Source: Haloarculaceae archaeon H-GB1-1 (lineage in GTDB: Archaea > Halobacteriota > Halobacteria > Halobacteriales > Haloarculaceae). Taken from it: a stretch of DNA of 51,771 nucleotides. The DNA lies in the NCBI GenBank assembly GCA_029688825.1, contig JARUKX010000028.1, forward strand, positions 1-51,771, given 5' to 3'. Positions 32,503 through 42,010 of the stretch are shown here, one piece after another; the first letter of the stretch is position 1, and each line of letters starts with the position of its first letter. The notes beneath the pieces were generated by a model. It was not told the DNA's origin. It saw nothing but the letters and a program-made list of their open reading frames with translations, and made no database searches. Both the position numbers and the translations under genes were made by a program.

Positions 32503-33843
32503 TCAGTATCGGCAGTCGATGCGCCCCTCGAGTTCCGGCTCGATACCCCGTTCGCGTGCGTAGTCGACGATGACCTCGTACTGTGTTCGTCCCGTCTCGA
32601 CGCGCGCGTCGGGAGTGAGGACGGGGAACTCGTGGTCGGCACCGAGGAGGTAGTCGGAGGTGGCCAGCGTGTACGTCTCGTCGGGGTCGACGTGCCGGCC
32701 GTCGACGCTGACCGCCACGCGCTCGCCGTCGTGGGCGATGGACATGCCGCTCACGTGGGCGTGCCAGTAGGTGGACATCCCGTCGACGACGCCGCCGTCG
32801 GCCTGCCACGCGAGCGTCTGCAACTCCGACCCGGTGAGTTCGGCGACGACGACGGGCTGGTCGAAAGGAACGAGACCGACGAGGTCGGCGACCGTCACGG
32901 CCCCGTCGAGTGGCGGCCCACGTCTGAGACCGCCGGTGTTCTGCAGCGCGACGTCGGCGTCGGTCGCCCAGCGGTAGGCGTCGGCGACGAAGTTCCCGAG
33001 CCGGCACTCGCCGCGGGTCCGGAGGTGTCGCTCCCGCTCGATGGCAGCGTCAACCGTTGCGACGGTCTCGTCCAGCCCCGCCGCGGCGACTCGGGATTCG
33101 AGCGACGCCGCGACTGTGTTGTTCACCGGTCCCTCGGACACGGCGTGCTGTGTCACGGTTCCCGCGTCGAGGTCGAGTTCCTGGACGTACCGACCGTTCG
33201 CCCCGGGTCGTGCGATCAGCGTTCCGTCGACCTCGTCGATTCGCGCCTCGTGGACGTGGCCACCCAGGACCGCGTCCGCCGCCGTCTCCCGTGCCAGACG
33301 GTCGATGTCGCCCGTGTGGGCCATGACGACGAGGTGGTCGATGCCCCGCTCACGGAGCCGGCCCGTCTCCTCGGCGACTGCCGAGACGGGGTCGGTGACG
33401 TCGAGGTCGCGGGCCTGGGGCGTCATCGACGGCGTCGCGGGGTCCGTCACGCCGACGACGCCGATGCAATCCTCACCGACGGAATGAACGGCGGACGGGA
33501 CGACGCCTGCGTCCGACGCGAACGAGTGGCCGTTTTCCAGGACGTTGGCGCTGACCCACGTCTGGGGCGATCCGGCGACGATCTCCTTCGTCGCGGAGAG
33601 ACCGTAATCGAAGTCGTGGTTGCCGAACGTCTCGAAGTCCGGGCGAACGGCGGCGAAGAAGTCCAGCGACTGTCGGCCGTCGGTGACCAGCGAGAGAACG
33701 CCGGGGCCGGTGTTGTCACCCGTGCCGACGACCATCGAGTTCGCCCCCCGGAGACGGTCCAGAAGGCCGGCGAGACGACCGACCCGCTCCGGTCGGTCGT
33801 AGGCGTTCTCGAGGTCCGAGTAGTGCAGAATCCGGGTACCCAT
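32503..33843 (-). CDS. Metallophosphoesterase, 5'-nucleotidase / UshA family
   Basis: 446 residues. N-terminal metallophosphoesterase domain: ILHYSDLENAYD, VVGTGDNTGPGVLSL, FETFGNHDFDYG, HTGDIDRLARETAADAVLGG and GHVHEARID. C-terminal 5'-nucleotidase domain from about residue 250: LGNFVADAYRWATDADVALQ, then NTGGLRRGPPLDG and VVELTGSEL-type substrate loop (VVAELTGSELQTLAWQADGG). The first motif has Ser-Asp instead of the common DxH. There is no signal peptide, so unlike UshA it should be cytoplasmic. Substrates could be nucleotides or sugar phosphates. Confidence 0.9.
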   Translation of the reverse strand: MGTRILHYSDLENAYDRPERVGRLAGLLDRLRGANSMVVGTGDNTGPGVLSLVTDGRQSLDFFAAVRPDFETFGNHDFDYGLSATKEIVAGSPQTWVSANVLENGHSFASDAGVVPSAVHSVGEDCIGVVGVTDPATPSMTPQARDLDVTDPVSAVAEETGRLRERGIDHLVVMAHTGDIDRLARETAADAVLGGHVHEARIDEVDGTLIARPGANGRYVQELDLDAGTVTQHAVSEGPVNNTVAASLESRVAAAGLDETVATVDAAIERERHLRTRGECRLGNFVADAYRWATDADVALQNTGGLRRGPPLDGAVTVADLVGLVPFDQPVVVAELTGSELQTLAWQADGGVVDGMSTYWHAHVSGMSIAHDGERVAVSVDGRHVDPDETYTLATSDYLLGADHEFPVLTPDARVETGRTQYEVIVDYARERGIEPELEGRIDCRY

Positions 33844-33913
33844 CTGGTCTGTGGTAGGCCCGTGGACCGGATAACCACTTCGAACACGTGTTTGCTGGTT
33901 GCCACGAGCGAAC

Positions 33914-33922
33914 GCTTATACC
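33914..33922 (+). promoter_or_regulatory. TATA box of the DUF-type gene at 33947
   Basis: GCTTATACC lies 25-33 nt before the ATG, an ideal archaeal TATA position for a leaderless transcript. Confidence 0.6.
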
Positions 33923-33946
33923 TTGGCGTAGTGAACGACAAGATGG

Positions 33947-34261
33947 ATGAGGGCTGTTACCACGCAACTCGCAGAGAAGGCCCAGTCGATATTCGCAGAT
34001 CTAGGCTACACCGTGTCGAGGGATGGACCGGAATTTAGAGCTGAACGGAAGTGGCGCGTCGTCTACGTCACGGCCTCGGCGGACCCAGAGTCGATTCCGG
34101 AGCGAGGGGACTATCGCTGTTTCGTAACCTGGTCGGAGTCGGTGACCGACTTACGCAGTCGACTCGAACGCGTCGAACCGGACTACGAGTGGGCGGTAAT
34201 CGGCGTCGAAGATAGGGACGCCGATGAGTACGAGGTCCACACCGAGTCGACAGCGGCCTGA
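33947..34261 (+). CDS. Conserved haloarchaeal small protein, unknown function
   Basis: 104 residues: KAQSIFADLGYTVSRDGPEF then RAERKWRVVYVTASADPESI, FVTWSESVTDLRSRLERVEP and EWAVIGVEDRDADEYEVH. It looks like a compact alpha/beta protein with no membrane segment. I do not recognise a family with known function. A strong TATA box supports the ATG at 33947. It is divergent from the nucleotidase gene and 45 bp upstream of a hydrolase-family gene on the same strand. Confidence 0.75.
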   Translation: MRAVTTQLAEKAQSIFADLGYTVSRDGPEFRAERKWRVVYVTASADPESIPERGDYRCFVTWSESVTDLRSRLERVEPDYEWAVIGVEDRDADEYEVHTESTAA

Positions 34262-34276
34262 ACGGGGCCGCGAGTC

Positions 34277-34286
34277 GTTTATACTG
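34277..34286 (+). promoter_or_regulatory. TATA box of the YdjM-like gene
   Basis: GTTTATACTG lies 21-30 nt before the ATG at 34307. It shows that this gene has its own promoter even though the preceding stop is close. Confidence 0.55.
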
Positions 34287-34306
34287 CTGGCCCTCCAACG
34301 GGGAGT

Positions 34307-35224
34307 ATGTTCGTCGGCCACGCGCTGGTAGCGTTCTCCCTCGTCGCCGCGGTCGCAGAACGACGCGACCTGCCGACGAGGCGGGTGCTCCTGCTGGGTG
34401 CGCTCGCCGGAGCATTCGCTACGCTCCCCGACGTCGACATCCTCTACGCTCTGACAGGCCTACTCGGGACGAGCGGTCTCTTCGACGCCGCGAACTCCTT
34501 CTGGGCGACCGGCAACCTCGTTCACCGGACGGTCACGCACTCGCTCGTCGTCGGGACCGTCATCGTGGTCGCCGTCGCGGGGTGGCACCGGAGCGACCGC
34601 TGGTCGTCGGCCGCTTCGCTCGTGCTCGTCGCCGGGCTCGTCGCGACCGTGACTGCCATGTCCGGGCCGATCTCGGGCGTCCTCACGATGGTCTTCGTCG
34701 GCGGTGCGCTCGCCATAACCGCGCTCGCAGTTCGTCACGACGTCTCCACGCGGTCGACGGCCGCAGCCGCCGCGGTCGGACTGCTGAGCCACCCGTTCGG
34801 CGACCTTCTGACCGGCCAGCCGCCGCTGTTCCTGTACCCGTTCGACGGCACGCTCGTGACCGACCGAATCGCCCTGCACGCCGATCCGACGGTCCACCTG
34901 CTCGGTGCGTTCTGGGTCGAACTCGGGACGGCCTGGGTCGCACTCGCGGTCTTCCTGTGGGTGACCGACCGCTCGCTCCGACCGCATCTGAACCTCCGTG
35001 CGACGGGGGGCGTGGCCTACGGCGTCACCGCGCTCGTGATGCCGGCGCCGACGCTCGAGCAGTCCTACCACTTCGTGTTCAGCGTCGTCGCCGTCGGGGC
35101 GGTCGGGGCCGCACCCGCGGTGCGCGAGCGGTCGTTCCCGGACCCGCTGTCCGTCGCTGCGACCGGCCTCGCCGCGATCACGCTCGCGAGCGTGGGGTAC
35201 GCGCTGGGCTACCTGCTGTACTGA
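34307..35224 (+). CDS. YdjM/DUF457-like membrane-bound metal-dependent hydrolase
   Basis: 305 residues with about six membrane spans. Conserved polar sites: GHALVAFSL at the N-terminus, TLPDVDILYA, NLVHRTVTHSLVVG and LLSHPFGDLLTGQPP. The His/Asp residues match the metal-binding sites of the LexA-binding inner membrane hydrolase family (YdjM). The family's reaction is unknown. The C-terminal half is hydrophobic (VAVGAVGAAPAV, TGLAAITLASVGYALGYLLY). Confidence 0.85.
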   Translation: MFVGHALVAFSLVAAVAERRDLPTRRVLLLGALAGAFATLPDVDILYALTGLLGTSGLFDAANSFWATGNLVHRTVTHSLVVGTVIVVAVAGWHRSDRWSSAASLVLVAGLVATVTAMSGPISGVLTMVFVGGALAITALAVRHDVSTRSTAAAAAVGLLSHPFGDLLTGQPPLFLYPFDGTLVTDRIALHADPTVHLLGAFWVELGTAWVALAVFLWVTDRSLRPHLNLRATGGVAYGVTALVMPAPTLEQSYHFVFSVVAVGAVGAAPAVRERSFPDPLSVAATGLAAITLASVGYALGYLLY

Positions 35225-35264
35225 GGTCGGTACAGTTTCCTGACTGGAACGAGGTGACGTGTGT

Positions 35265-35885
35265 ATGGAGACTGCGGAGGTTCGAGCGTTGCTCCGGAGC
35301 CAGCGCGTCAACGCGATACTGGCGTGGTTGCTCGTCGGGCTGCTGGTCGCCGCCGCCGTCAACGGCGTCCGAAAGGGGGAACTTCTCTGGGCTGGCTTCG
35401 CGACGGTCGTCGGAACGCTGACGCTTCTTCCGCCGTTCGGCATGCGTGACCTGGAAGCGATGCTTCCCTGGGAGGTGGTCCTGCTGGCGGGGCTGCCCGT
35501 CCTCGGTCGGACCTTCGCGACCGTCCCCGTCACCGGACAGGTGGCCACGTACCTCTCCGTCGCCGCGCTGGCGCTCGTCGTGACCGTCGAACTGCAGTTG
35601 TTCACGCCCGTCGAGATGAACGTTCCCTTCGCCATCGCGTTCGTCGTCATCGCGACGATGGCCACCGCTGGGTTGTGGGCGGTCACCCGCTGGCTGGCCG
35701 ACGCGTTCCTCGGGACGAACTTCTTTCACGTCCCCGGCCTGACGGAGGCGGAGATGGAACGCCAGCTGATGTGGGAGTTCGTCACCTCGACCGTCGCCGG
35801 GTTCCTCGCCGGTATCGTCTTCGAGTACTACGTCCGGCGGTTCGCCCGACCTGCAGTCCGGATTTCGAGAGGAGGGAACGAATGA
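35265..35885 (+). CDS. Multi-span membrane protein, partner of the DUF2238-like gene
   Basis: 206 residues. About six hydrophobic helices (LAWLLVGLLVAAAVNG; VVLLAGLPVLGRTF; VATYLSVAALALVVTVELQL; VPFAIAFVVIATMATAGLW; STVAGFLAGIVFEYYVRRF). No known domain is assigned. The stop overlaps the start of the next gene in an ATGA, which strongly suggests translational coupling and joint function. An in-frame GTG 6 nt upstream (35259) is possible. Confidence 0.8.
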   Translation: METAEVRALLRSQRVNAILAWLLVGLLVAAAVNGVRKGELLWAGFATVVGTLTLLPPFGMRDLEAMLPWEVVLLAGLPVLGRTFATVPVTGQVATYLSVAALALVVTVELQLFTPVEMNVPFAIAFVVIATMATAGLWAVTRWLADAFLGTNFFHVPGLTEAEMERQLMWEFVTSTVAGFLAGIVFEYYVRRFARPAVRISRGGNE

Positions 35886-36553
35886 AGCTCCGGGCGTATC
35901 TGGGACTGAGCGAGCGTCAGCAAAACCGGCTCGCGTGGCTGATGGAGGTCACGATGGTCGGACTGTTCTTCATCGGCCTCGACCGCGGGAACACCGGCAT
36001 CATCGTCAACACGGCCATCGGGATCGCCGTCGCCCAACTGCCGCCGCTGCTGGAGCGCGACTACGGCATCACGATGGATCCGGGGCTCACGCTGTGGCTG
36101 ACGTCCGCGGTGTTCCTGCACGCCCTCGGTACCGTGGGCGTCCCCGGCAGCACGGTCAACTTCTACCGCTCGGTCTGGTGGTGGGATCATCTTACACACG
36201 CGCTGTCCTCTTCGGTCGTCGCGGGGGCGGGCTACGCCACGACGCGCGCGCTCGACCGGCACTCCGAGAGCATCTACCTGCCTCCGAAGTTCATGTTCGT
36301 CTTCCTCCTCATGTTCGTCATGGCCTTCGGCGTGTTCTGGGAGGTCATCGAGTTCTCGCTCACCCTCGCCGCCGAAGCGTTCGGGTCCGACGCCGTGTTG
36401 ACCCAGTACGGGCTCGGCGACACGATGCTCGACCTCGTGTTCGACGCTGCGGGGGCGACCGTGGTCGCCATCTGGGGGACGGCCCACCTGACCGACGTCG
36501 TCGGGATTCTGACGGACAGTCTCGATGGACGGCAGTCACGAAAGTCTGAGTGA
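35882..36553 (+). CDS. DUF2238/YjdF-like membrane protein
   Basis: 223 residues with about six spans. The central motif VWWWDHLTHALSSSVVAGAG and later MAFGVFWEVIEFSLTLAAEA with YGLGDTMLDLVFDAAGATVV match the DUF2238/YjdF family, in which the His, Glu and Asp residues inside the membrane are conserved. Function is unknown. It is translated from an ATG overlapping the previous stop. After it comes a 184-bp gap. Confidence 0.85.
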   Translation: MKLRAYLGLSERQQNRLAWLMEVTMVGLFFIGLDRGNTGIIVNTAIGIAVAQLPPLLERDYGITMDPGLTLWLTSAVFLHALGTVGVPGSTVNFYRSVWWWDHLTHALSSSVVAGAGYATTRALDRHSESIYLPPKFMFVFLLMFVMAFGVFWEVIEFSLTLAAEAFGSDAVLTQYGLGDTMLDLVFDAAGATVVAIWGTAHLTDVVGILTDSLDGRQSRKSE

Positions 36554-36633
36554 GAGCTACCGACGTTCCCACCGAGGTCTTCCTGGTACAGAATCGCCCG
36601 AGTACGGCGTCTAACGTCCGAATAACCACTATA

Positions 36634-36640
36634 ATTTATA
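36634..36640 (+). promoter_or_regulatory. Probable TATA box of the large surface protein gene
   Basis: The AT run ATAATTTATA (36631-36640) is the only good TATA candidate before 36738. Its distance of about 100 nt implies a leader of roughly 70 nt. Flanking ACCAC (36625-36629) and GTGGT (36642-36646) form short inverted arms. Confidence 0.4.
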
Positions 36641-36737
36641 CGTGGTGCGCTCGCGCTTGTGTACTATTGCACGGGACTCACTCCCGTGACCGGCCGTGGC
36701 GGTAGGGGCGCGCCGGGACCAGGGGACGACACATAGC

Positions 36738-39700
36738 ATGCGAAGCAAACTTCGGGCGCTGTATCTGACGGGGCTGCTCGTACTGGCGACGATGACCGGC
36801 AGCGTCGGGATGGTCGGCGTGGCTGCGGCCGGCAACACCGGCTGTAGCACTATCTCGCCGCCGGTCGAGATCGATTCGGCGGGCTGCTACGAACTGGGAT
36901 CGAATTCGACCGGGCTGGCCACGGCGGCGATCACCGTCACGGCGAGCGACGTCATCGTGAAGGGGAACGGACAGACCGTCGGCGGGCTCGGTGACGGTCC
37001 GGGCGTCGTCCTCGGTGACTCGCTTGCCCCCTCGAACGTCGAGAACGTCACCGTCGAGAACCTGACCGTGAGCGAGTTCGGGGACGGAATCAGTATCGGC
37101 GATGCGAACGGCTCGACCGTTCGAAACGTCTCCATAACGGGGTACAGCTACGGAACGGGCATCGACTTCGCCGGCACGGCAGGGGACCCCGTCGGGAACA
37201 ACAGCGTCGAGGACACCACCGTCTCGGGGTTCACCAACGGCGTGGCCTTCACGTACGCGAACGAGACGCTGCTGGAGGACGTCTCCATCACGGGTGCCTC
37301 GCTGTACGGCGTCGACCTCGGGCCGAACTCGACCGGCAACACCCTGGCGAACGTGACCGTCACGAACGCGGGTGCGAGCGGCGAGGGTGCGGGCGTGCGT
37401 GACGCCAGTCGCTGGGGGAACACCATCGAAGACAGCGATTTCGTCTCGAACGTGCACGACGGCCTCGTCTTTCGCTCCGCGAGCGGGACGACCGGTTCGG
37501 GTACGAGCGTCACGCGCGTCAAAGTCTCGAACAACACCGGCGAGGGAATCCTGTTCCGGGAGTACAGCGGGGCCGTCCTCGACGACGCGATTACGACCGA
37601 CAACGCCGACAACGGCATCGAACTCACGTCGACGGGTGCGGTGACCGATCTCCGCATCAGGAACCACACGTTCGGCTCGAACGGTGGGCCGGATTACCGG
37701 ACCGCTGGGACGAGCCACGCGAACAACTCCGTCGAGAACGCATCGTTCGGCGATGCGACCCTCTCGTTCGACGCGCAGGCGGCCCAGGTCGACGTGGTCG
37801 CGAGCGCGTCGACGCCGCCCGGTGGGCGGTCGTACGCCACCTCCTCGCTCGACCTCCAGTCCACGGGGACGGGCTACTACGTGAACGCGACGTTCGGATA
37901 CACCGACGACGACGTGTCGTCGCTCGACGAGTCAACGCTCGGGCTCTGGACCGACAGTTCGACCGACGGCTGGTACGAACTCACCCCGGATAGTTCGGAC
38001 GCGGCCGCGAACACCGTCTCGAAGAACCTGACCGTCGTCGGGCCGATGGCCCTCCTCGCGAACGAGTCGTCCGGCGGAGGCGGCGGCAGTACGGCGTCGA
38101 CCGGCCAACCGAACGTCGAGATCGCGCCGGACGCACTCTCCTTCGGGGAGACGCGAATCGGCGATTCACGGACCGAGACGGTCACTGTCTCGAACAGCGG
38201 GAACGCCAGCCTCGCCGTCTCGGGAATCGGCGTGTCGGGGGAGACGCCGTATTCGGTCGGTTCGACCTCGTTCGCCCTCCAGCCCGGTGAGAGTACCACG
38301 GTGTCCGTGTCGTTCGCCCCGACGGCGACCGGATGGGCGAACGCCACGCTCGACGTCGAGTCTGACGACCCGGACGCCGGAACGGTCTCCGTTCCCCTCT
38401 CCGGTCGCGGCCAGAATCTGAGTCTCTCGGTGACGTCGAGCGACCTGGCGTTCGGGACGGTCACCGAGCACACGCGAGCCGAGCGGAACCTGACCATCGA
38501 GAACACCGGCAACGCGTCGGTGTCCGTCTCGAACCTGTCCGTGAGCGGCAGCGACGCCTTCGGCGTCCAGCAGGGGTCGTTCACGGTCCGGCCGGGGGCC
38601 ACGCGCAATCGAACCGTGTACTTCGAGCCGACGACGGCGACGTCGGCGTCGGCGACGCTCGGCGTGACCGCGACCTACGACGACGACCCGGTCGCGACGG
38701 TGGCGCTCTCCGGGACGGGCCGCCCGGCGTCCGTCGAGGCCAACAGGTCGAACGTCACGTTCGGGAGCCAGCAGGTGGGCACGTCGACGACCGCGACGGT
38801 TTCGCTCGCCACGCCAGACGGCGGCACCGTCGACCTGTCCGGCGTCGAACTCGTCGGCGCGAACGCGTCCGCCTTCGCAGTGGTCTCGGGCGACGGGGAG
38901 ACGACGCTCTCGGGGTCGGACGCACACGAGGTGACCGTCGCCTTCGAGCCGCGGAGTGCCGGCGAGAAGACCGAGCGCCTGCGAGTCCTGAACGACAGCG
39001 GCGGTTCGGCCCTCGAAATCGATCTCGCCGGGACGGCGGTCGCCCCGAACGTCGTCGTCTCTCCGAGTAGTCTCTCGTTCGCCAACGCGACGGTCGACCA
39101 AACCACCACCCGCACGCTCGTCGTCGCCAACGCTGGCGACGCGAACCTGACCGTCGACTCGGTCGCGCTCACTGACGCCAGCGGCACCTACGGCGTCGGC
39201 GGTCCGTCGTCGTTCGCGCTCGCCCCCGGGACGAACCGGACGCTGTCCGTCACCTACACGCCGCACTCGACGAACGCGACGGCAGCGCTGTTGACCATCC
39301 GCAGCGACGACCCCGACAGAGAGCGTGCAACTGTCTGGCTGTCGAGTACAGGCGCGAACGCGACGACCGAACTGAACCGCACGAACGAGACGACGCGGCT
39401 GAACGCGACGGTGCGGAACGCGACGGCCGGCGAGGAGGTCTCGATACCCATCCCGCAGAACGAGACGACCGGGGACGACGTACAGGTCGATTCGGTCTCC
39501 GTGACGCCCGCCACGGGCGGCGACTTCTCGCTGAACGTCACGACGAGCACGAAACCGCTCGACTCCACGCCCTCGTTCAACCTCTCCGACGGAACGCAGG
39601 GGCTCGGCTACCTCAGCATCGACCACTCGATCGACAACGCGAACATCACGTCCGCGTCGTTCACCTACCGCGTGAACAAGTCCAGACTTGACGCGCTGGG

Positions 39701-40283
39701 GTCCGACCCCGACGACGTGGCGCTCTACCGGAACGTGAACGGTAGCTGGACGGCGATGCCGACGACGCTCGTCGGCGAGACGAACGGCTCGTACGTCTTC
39801 GAGACGACCGCGCCGGGACTCTCGGAGTGGACCGCCGCGGCGAAACGCCCGCGCATCGCCGTGACCGACGCGTTCGCGAACGTCACCGCGGCGAACGTCG
39901 ACGACGAGGTGTCCATCCGCGTCCGCATCACCAACACGGGCGGCGCGGACGGCGTGTACGAGACACGGCTCCTGCTAGACGGGGTGGTCGTCGAGAACAA
40001 GCGGGTGCGCGTGGTCCCGAACGCGACGCGACAGGTGTTCTTCGAGCGGTCGTTCGCCCAGCCCGGCGACTACGACGTGCAAGTGAACGAGGTCTTCGTC
40101 GCCGTGGTGAGCATCACGCAGGCCAACCGCTCCGTGGCCGTCAGTCAGGAGACGGCGACGGAGGTGACCCCCCAGACGACCGCCCGGACGACCACCAGCG
40201 AGAGCGGGCCGCTCTCGCCGGTGCTGGCCGTCCTGGCGCTCGTGCTCGCCGGACTGCTGGTAGCCGGTCGCCGACAGCGTTAG
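36738..40283 (+). CDS. Large exported surface protein: beta-helix, ASH-type repeats, PGF-pre-PGF and CARDB-like domains
   Basis: 1181 residues. A Sec signal ends near VGVAAAGNTG. Residues about 30-400 are a parallel beta-helix with short right-handed repeats (VENLTVSEFGDGISIGDANG; NGVAFTYANETLLEDVSITG). About 430-860 has several ASH/choice-of-anchor D units (APDALSFGETRIGDSRTETV; SDDPDAGTVSVPLSGRGQN). A PGF-pre-PGF-like domain (FSLNVTTSTKPLDS) and a CARDB-like domain (VRITNTGGADGVYETRLLLD) follow. A C-terminal anchor helix (LSPVLAVLALVLAGLLVAGR) ends in Arg, but no PGF motif is visible before it. It has dozens of N-x-S/T sequons and is likely a heavily glycosylated surface protein. The in-frame ATG at 36696 precedes the signal and is rejected. 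Confidence 0.88.
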   Translation: MRSKLRALYLTGLLVLATMTGSVGMVGVAAAGNTGCSTISPPVEIDSAGCYELGSNSTGLATAAITVTASDVIVKGNGQTVGGLGDGPGVVLGDSLAPSNVENVTVENLTVSEFGDGISIGDANGSTVRNVSITGYSYGTGIDFAGTAGDPVGNNSVEDTTVSGFTNGVAFTYANETLLEDVSITGASLYGVDLGPNSTGNTLANVTVTNAGASGEGAGVRDASRWGNTIEDSDFVSNVHDGLVFRSASGTTGSGTSVTRVKVSNNTGEGILFREYSGAVLDDAITTDNADNGIELTSTGAVTDLRIRNHTFGSNGGPDYRTAGTSHANNSVENASFGDATLSFDAQAAQVDVVASASTPPGGRSYATSSLDLQSTGTGYYVNATFGYTDDDVSSLDESTLGLWTDSSTDGWYELTPDSSDAAANTVSKNLTVVGPMALLANESSGGGGGSTASTGQPNVEIAPDALSFGETRIGDSRTETVTVSNSGNASLAVSGIGVSGETPYSVGSTSFALQPGESTTVSVSFAPTATGWANATLDVESDDPDAGTVSVPLSGRGQNLSLSVTSSDLAFGTVTEHTRAERNLTIENTGNASVSVSNLSVSGSDAFGVQQGSFTVRPGATRNRTVYFEPTTATSASATLGVTATYDDDPVATVALSGTGRPASVEANRSNVTFGSQQVGTSTTATVSLATPDGGTVDLSGVELVGANASAFAVVSGDGETTLSGSDAHEVTVAFEPRSAGEKTERLRVLNDSGGSALEIDLAGTAVAPNVVVSPSSLSFANATVDQTTTRTLVVANAGDANLTVDSVALTDASGTYGVGGPSSFALAPGTNRTLSVTYTPHSTNATAALLTIRSDDPDRERATVWLSSTGANATTELNRTNETTRLNATVRNATAGEEVSIPIPQNETTGDDVQVDSVSVTPATGGDFSLNVTTSTKPLDSTPSFNLSDGTQGLGYLSIDHSIDNANITSASFTYRVNKSRLDALGSDPDDVALYRNVNGSWTAMPTTLVGETNGSYVFETTAPGLSEWTAAAKRPRIAVTDAFANVTAANVDDEVSIRVRITNTGGADGVYETRLLLDGVVVENKRVRVVPNATRQVFFERSFAQPGDYDVQVNEVFVAVVSITQANRSVAVSQETATEVTPQTTARTTTSESGPLSPVLAVLALVLAGLLVAGRRQR

Positions 40284-41944
40284 GCGGTGGCGTCGGAGAC
40301 CGCATCGGTGTCGGCCGCGGGGAGCGTGATGGTGACCGTCGCGCCACCCCTGTCGCTGTCGCCGAACCCGAGTTCGCCCTCGGACTTCTCGACGACCCAG
40401 TAGGCGAGCCACAGCCCGATGCCGCTTCCGTGTTCGAGGTCCGTCTCGTCCTCGTCGCCGAAGACGTTCTGCTCGTACTCGGGGATGCCCGGGCCGTCGT
40501 CGACGACCGTGATGACGACCGCGTCTCCGTCGCGCTGGACGAGTACGTCGACGGTCGGGTCCGACCGCCCGCTGTGCTCGAAGGCGTTCTCGACGACGTT
40601 GTCGACGGCGTAGTCCAGCGTCGAGATAGCTCGGACGGGCATGGACTCGGGGAGCTTCGTCCGGACCGTTGCGTCCGGATAGGGGTCGGCGCACTCCGCG
40701 ACGGCGTCCGCCACGAGCGGGACCACGTCGAGCGTGATGGGGCCCTGCTCGGCGCTCTCCATGGCGTCCTCTATCTTCCGCGCCTTCTTGCCGTGCCGCA
40801 GGAGCCCCTTCCCCATCGAGACGATCTTCTCGACCGCCATCTCCTCCTGCTCGGGTTCGGAGAACTCCCGTATCATCTCGGCGTAGTTGATGATGACGCC
40901 CATGTCGTTCTGGAGGTTGTGTCGCAACACGCGATTGAGGACGCCGAGGCGCTGTTCGCGCTCGCGGATGGCCTGCTCGCGGCTGGCCAGTCCCCCGGCC
41001 ATCTCGTTGAAGCCGTCGCTGATCTGGGTCCACTCCTCGGCGGCGACGAGCGACAGTTCGTGGTCGAATCGGCCCTCCTGCAGCGCGTGGAAACCGTCGA
41101 GCAGTCGTTCGGTCTGGCTGAGGTTCGTCCGATAGTCCCAGATTCCGAGTCCGACGACCGACCCGAGAACGAGCACGAGGCTCACACCCTGCACGAGCGC
41201 CAGCGTCTCCAGTCGCTCGGCGAGCCCCGTCCGGTCGCGAGCCACGGTCACCGTCCAGTCGACGTCCCTGACCGTCGCCGAGGCGGTCAGCGCCCGGTCG
41301 AACGTTCGCTGCGGTTCGTGTAGCACCATTCGGTCGCCGTCGACGGTTCGCGCGACGGTGACGCTCTGGGACGTGGTCTCCAGCGGTGCCGTCGCCGCGA
41401 AGAAGTCGCCCACGTGGATGGTGACGGCACCGACGAGGACGCCCGCTGGCGACTGCGGGTCACCGACCGGTGCGCCGACGGTGACGATGTACGTCTCGTT
41501 CGGTGGCTCGCCCAGACGCTCCGGCTCGGAGACGTAGACGTCACCGGCGAGTGCCTGTTTCACGACCGTGCGATTCCCCACGTCGGTGCCGATGGCCTGC
41601 TCCCGCTGGGGCTCGTAGACGTCCCCGCGGAAATCGAGGACCGTCCCGTTCGGCGCGACGGCCTGGGCGGCGAAGTACCGCGAGTCCCTGACGAACTCCG
41701 TGAGGAAGGGTTTCGTCTGGTCGAACCGCTCGCGTTCCCGACTCGCGTAGGTGGCGACCTCCCCCTTCCGAATCTGGACGACCGTGGCTATCTGTTCGGC
41801 GGTCAGGTCGGCCGTCTCGTTCAGGTCCTGCTGTTCCTCCGCGACGGTACGCTGTTTGAACAGTTCGACGCTGCCGAGGACGACGACGCTCAGGACGACC
41901 ATCACGACGAGGATGGCGAGCGCGAACTTGGTCCTGAGCTTCAT
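40280..41944 (-). CDS. Membrane sensor histidine kinase with extracellular Cache-like sensor and HAMP
   Basis: 554 residues. TM1 is about 7-25, an extracellular sensor about 30-245 (TVVLDFRGDVYEPQ; VSEPERLGEPPNETYIVTVG; GVLVGAVTIHVGDFFA), TM2 about 247-267, HAMP about 268-322, then the dimerisation/phosphoacceptor helix LNRVLRHNLQNDMGVIINYA (His342) and HATPase_c with VVENAFEHSG, VDDGPGIP and GSGIGLWLAYWVVEKSEGEL. The sensor is dCache-like and may bind a small ligand. A cognate regulator is not adjacent. Its stop overlaps that of the large surface protein by 4 bases (convergent). Confidence 0.95.
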   Translation of the reverse strand: MKLRTKFALAILVVMVVLSVVVLGSVELFKQRTVAEEQQDLNETADLTAEQIATVVQIRKGEVATYASRERERFDQTKPFLTEFVRDSRYFAAQAVAPNGTVLDFRGDVYEPQREQAIGTDVGNRTVVKQALAGDVYVSEPERLGEPPNETYIVTVGAPVGDPQSPAGVLVGAVTIHVGDFFAATAPLETTSQSVTVARTVDGDRMVLHEPQRTFDRALTASATVRDVDWTVTVARDRTGLAERLETLALVQGVSLVLVLGSVVGLGIWDYRTNLSQTERLLDGFHALQEGRFDHELSLVAAEEWTQISDGFNEMAGGLASREQAIREREQRLGVLNRVLRHNLQNDMGVIINYAEMIREFSEPEQEEMAVEKIVSMGKGLLRHGKKARKIEDAMESAEQGPITLDVVPLVADAVAECADPYPDATVRTKLPESMPVRAISTLDYAVDNVVENAFEHSGRSDPTVDVLVQRDGDAVVITVVDDGPGIPEYEQNVFGDEDETDLEHGSGIGLWLAYWVVEKSEGELGFGDSDRGGATVTITLPAADTDAVSDATA

Positions 41945-42010
41945 CGGTCCATAGAGAACCGAGACCGGTAAAATACCCTCGGTGGGTGAGAGGCGGGCAG
42001 CTGTGCGGAC

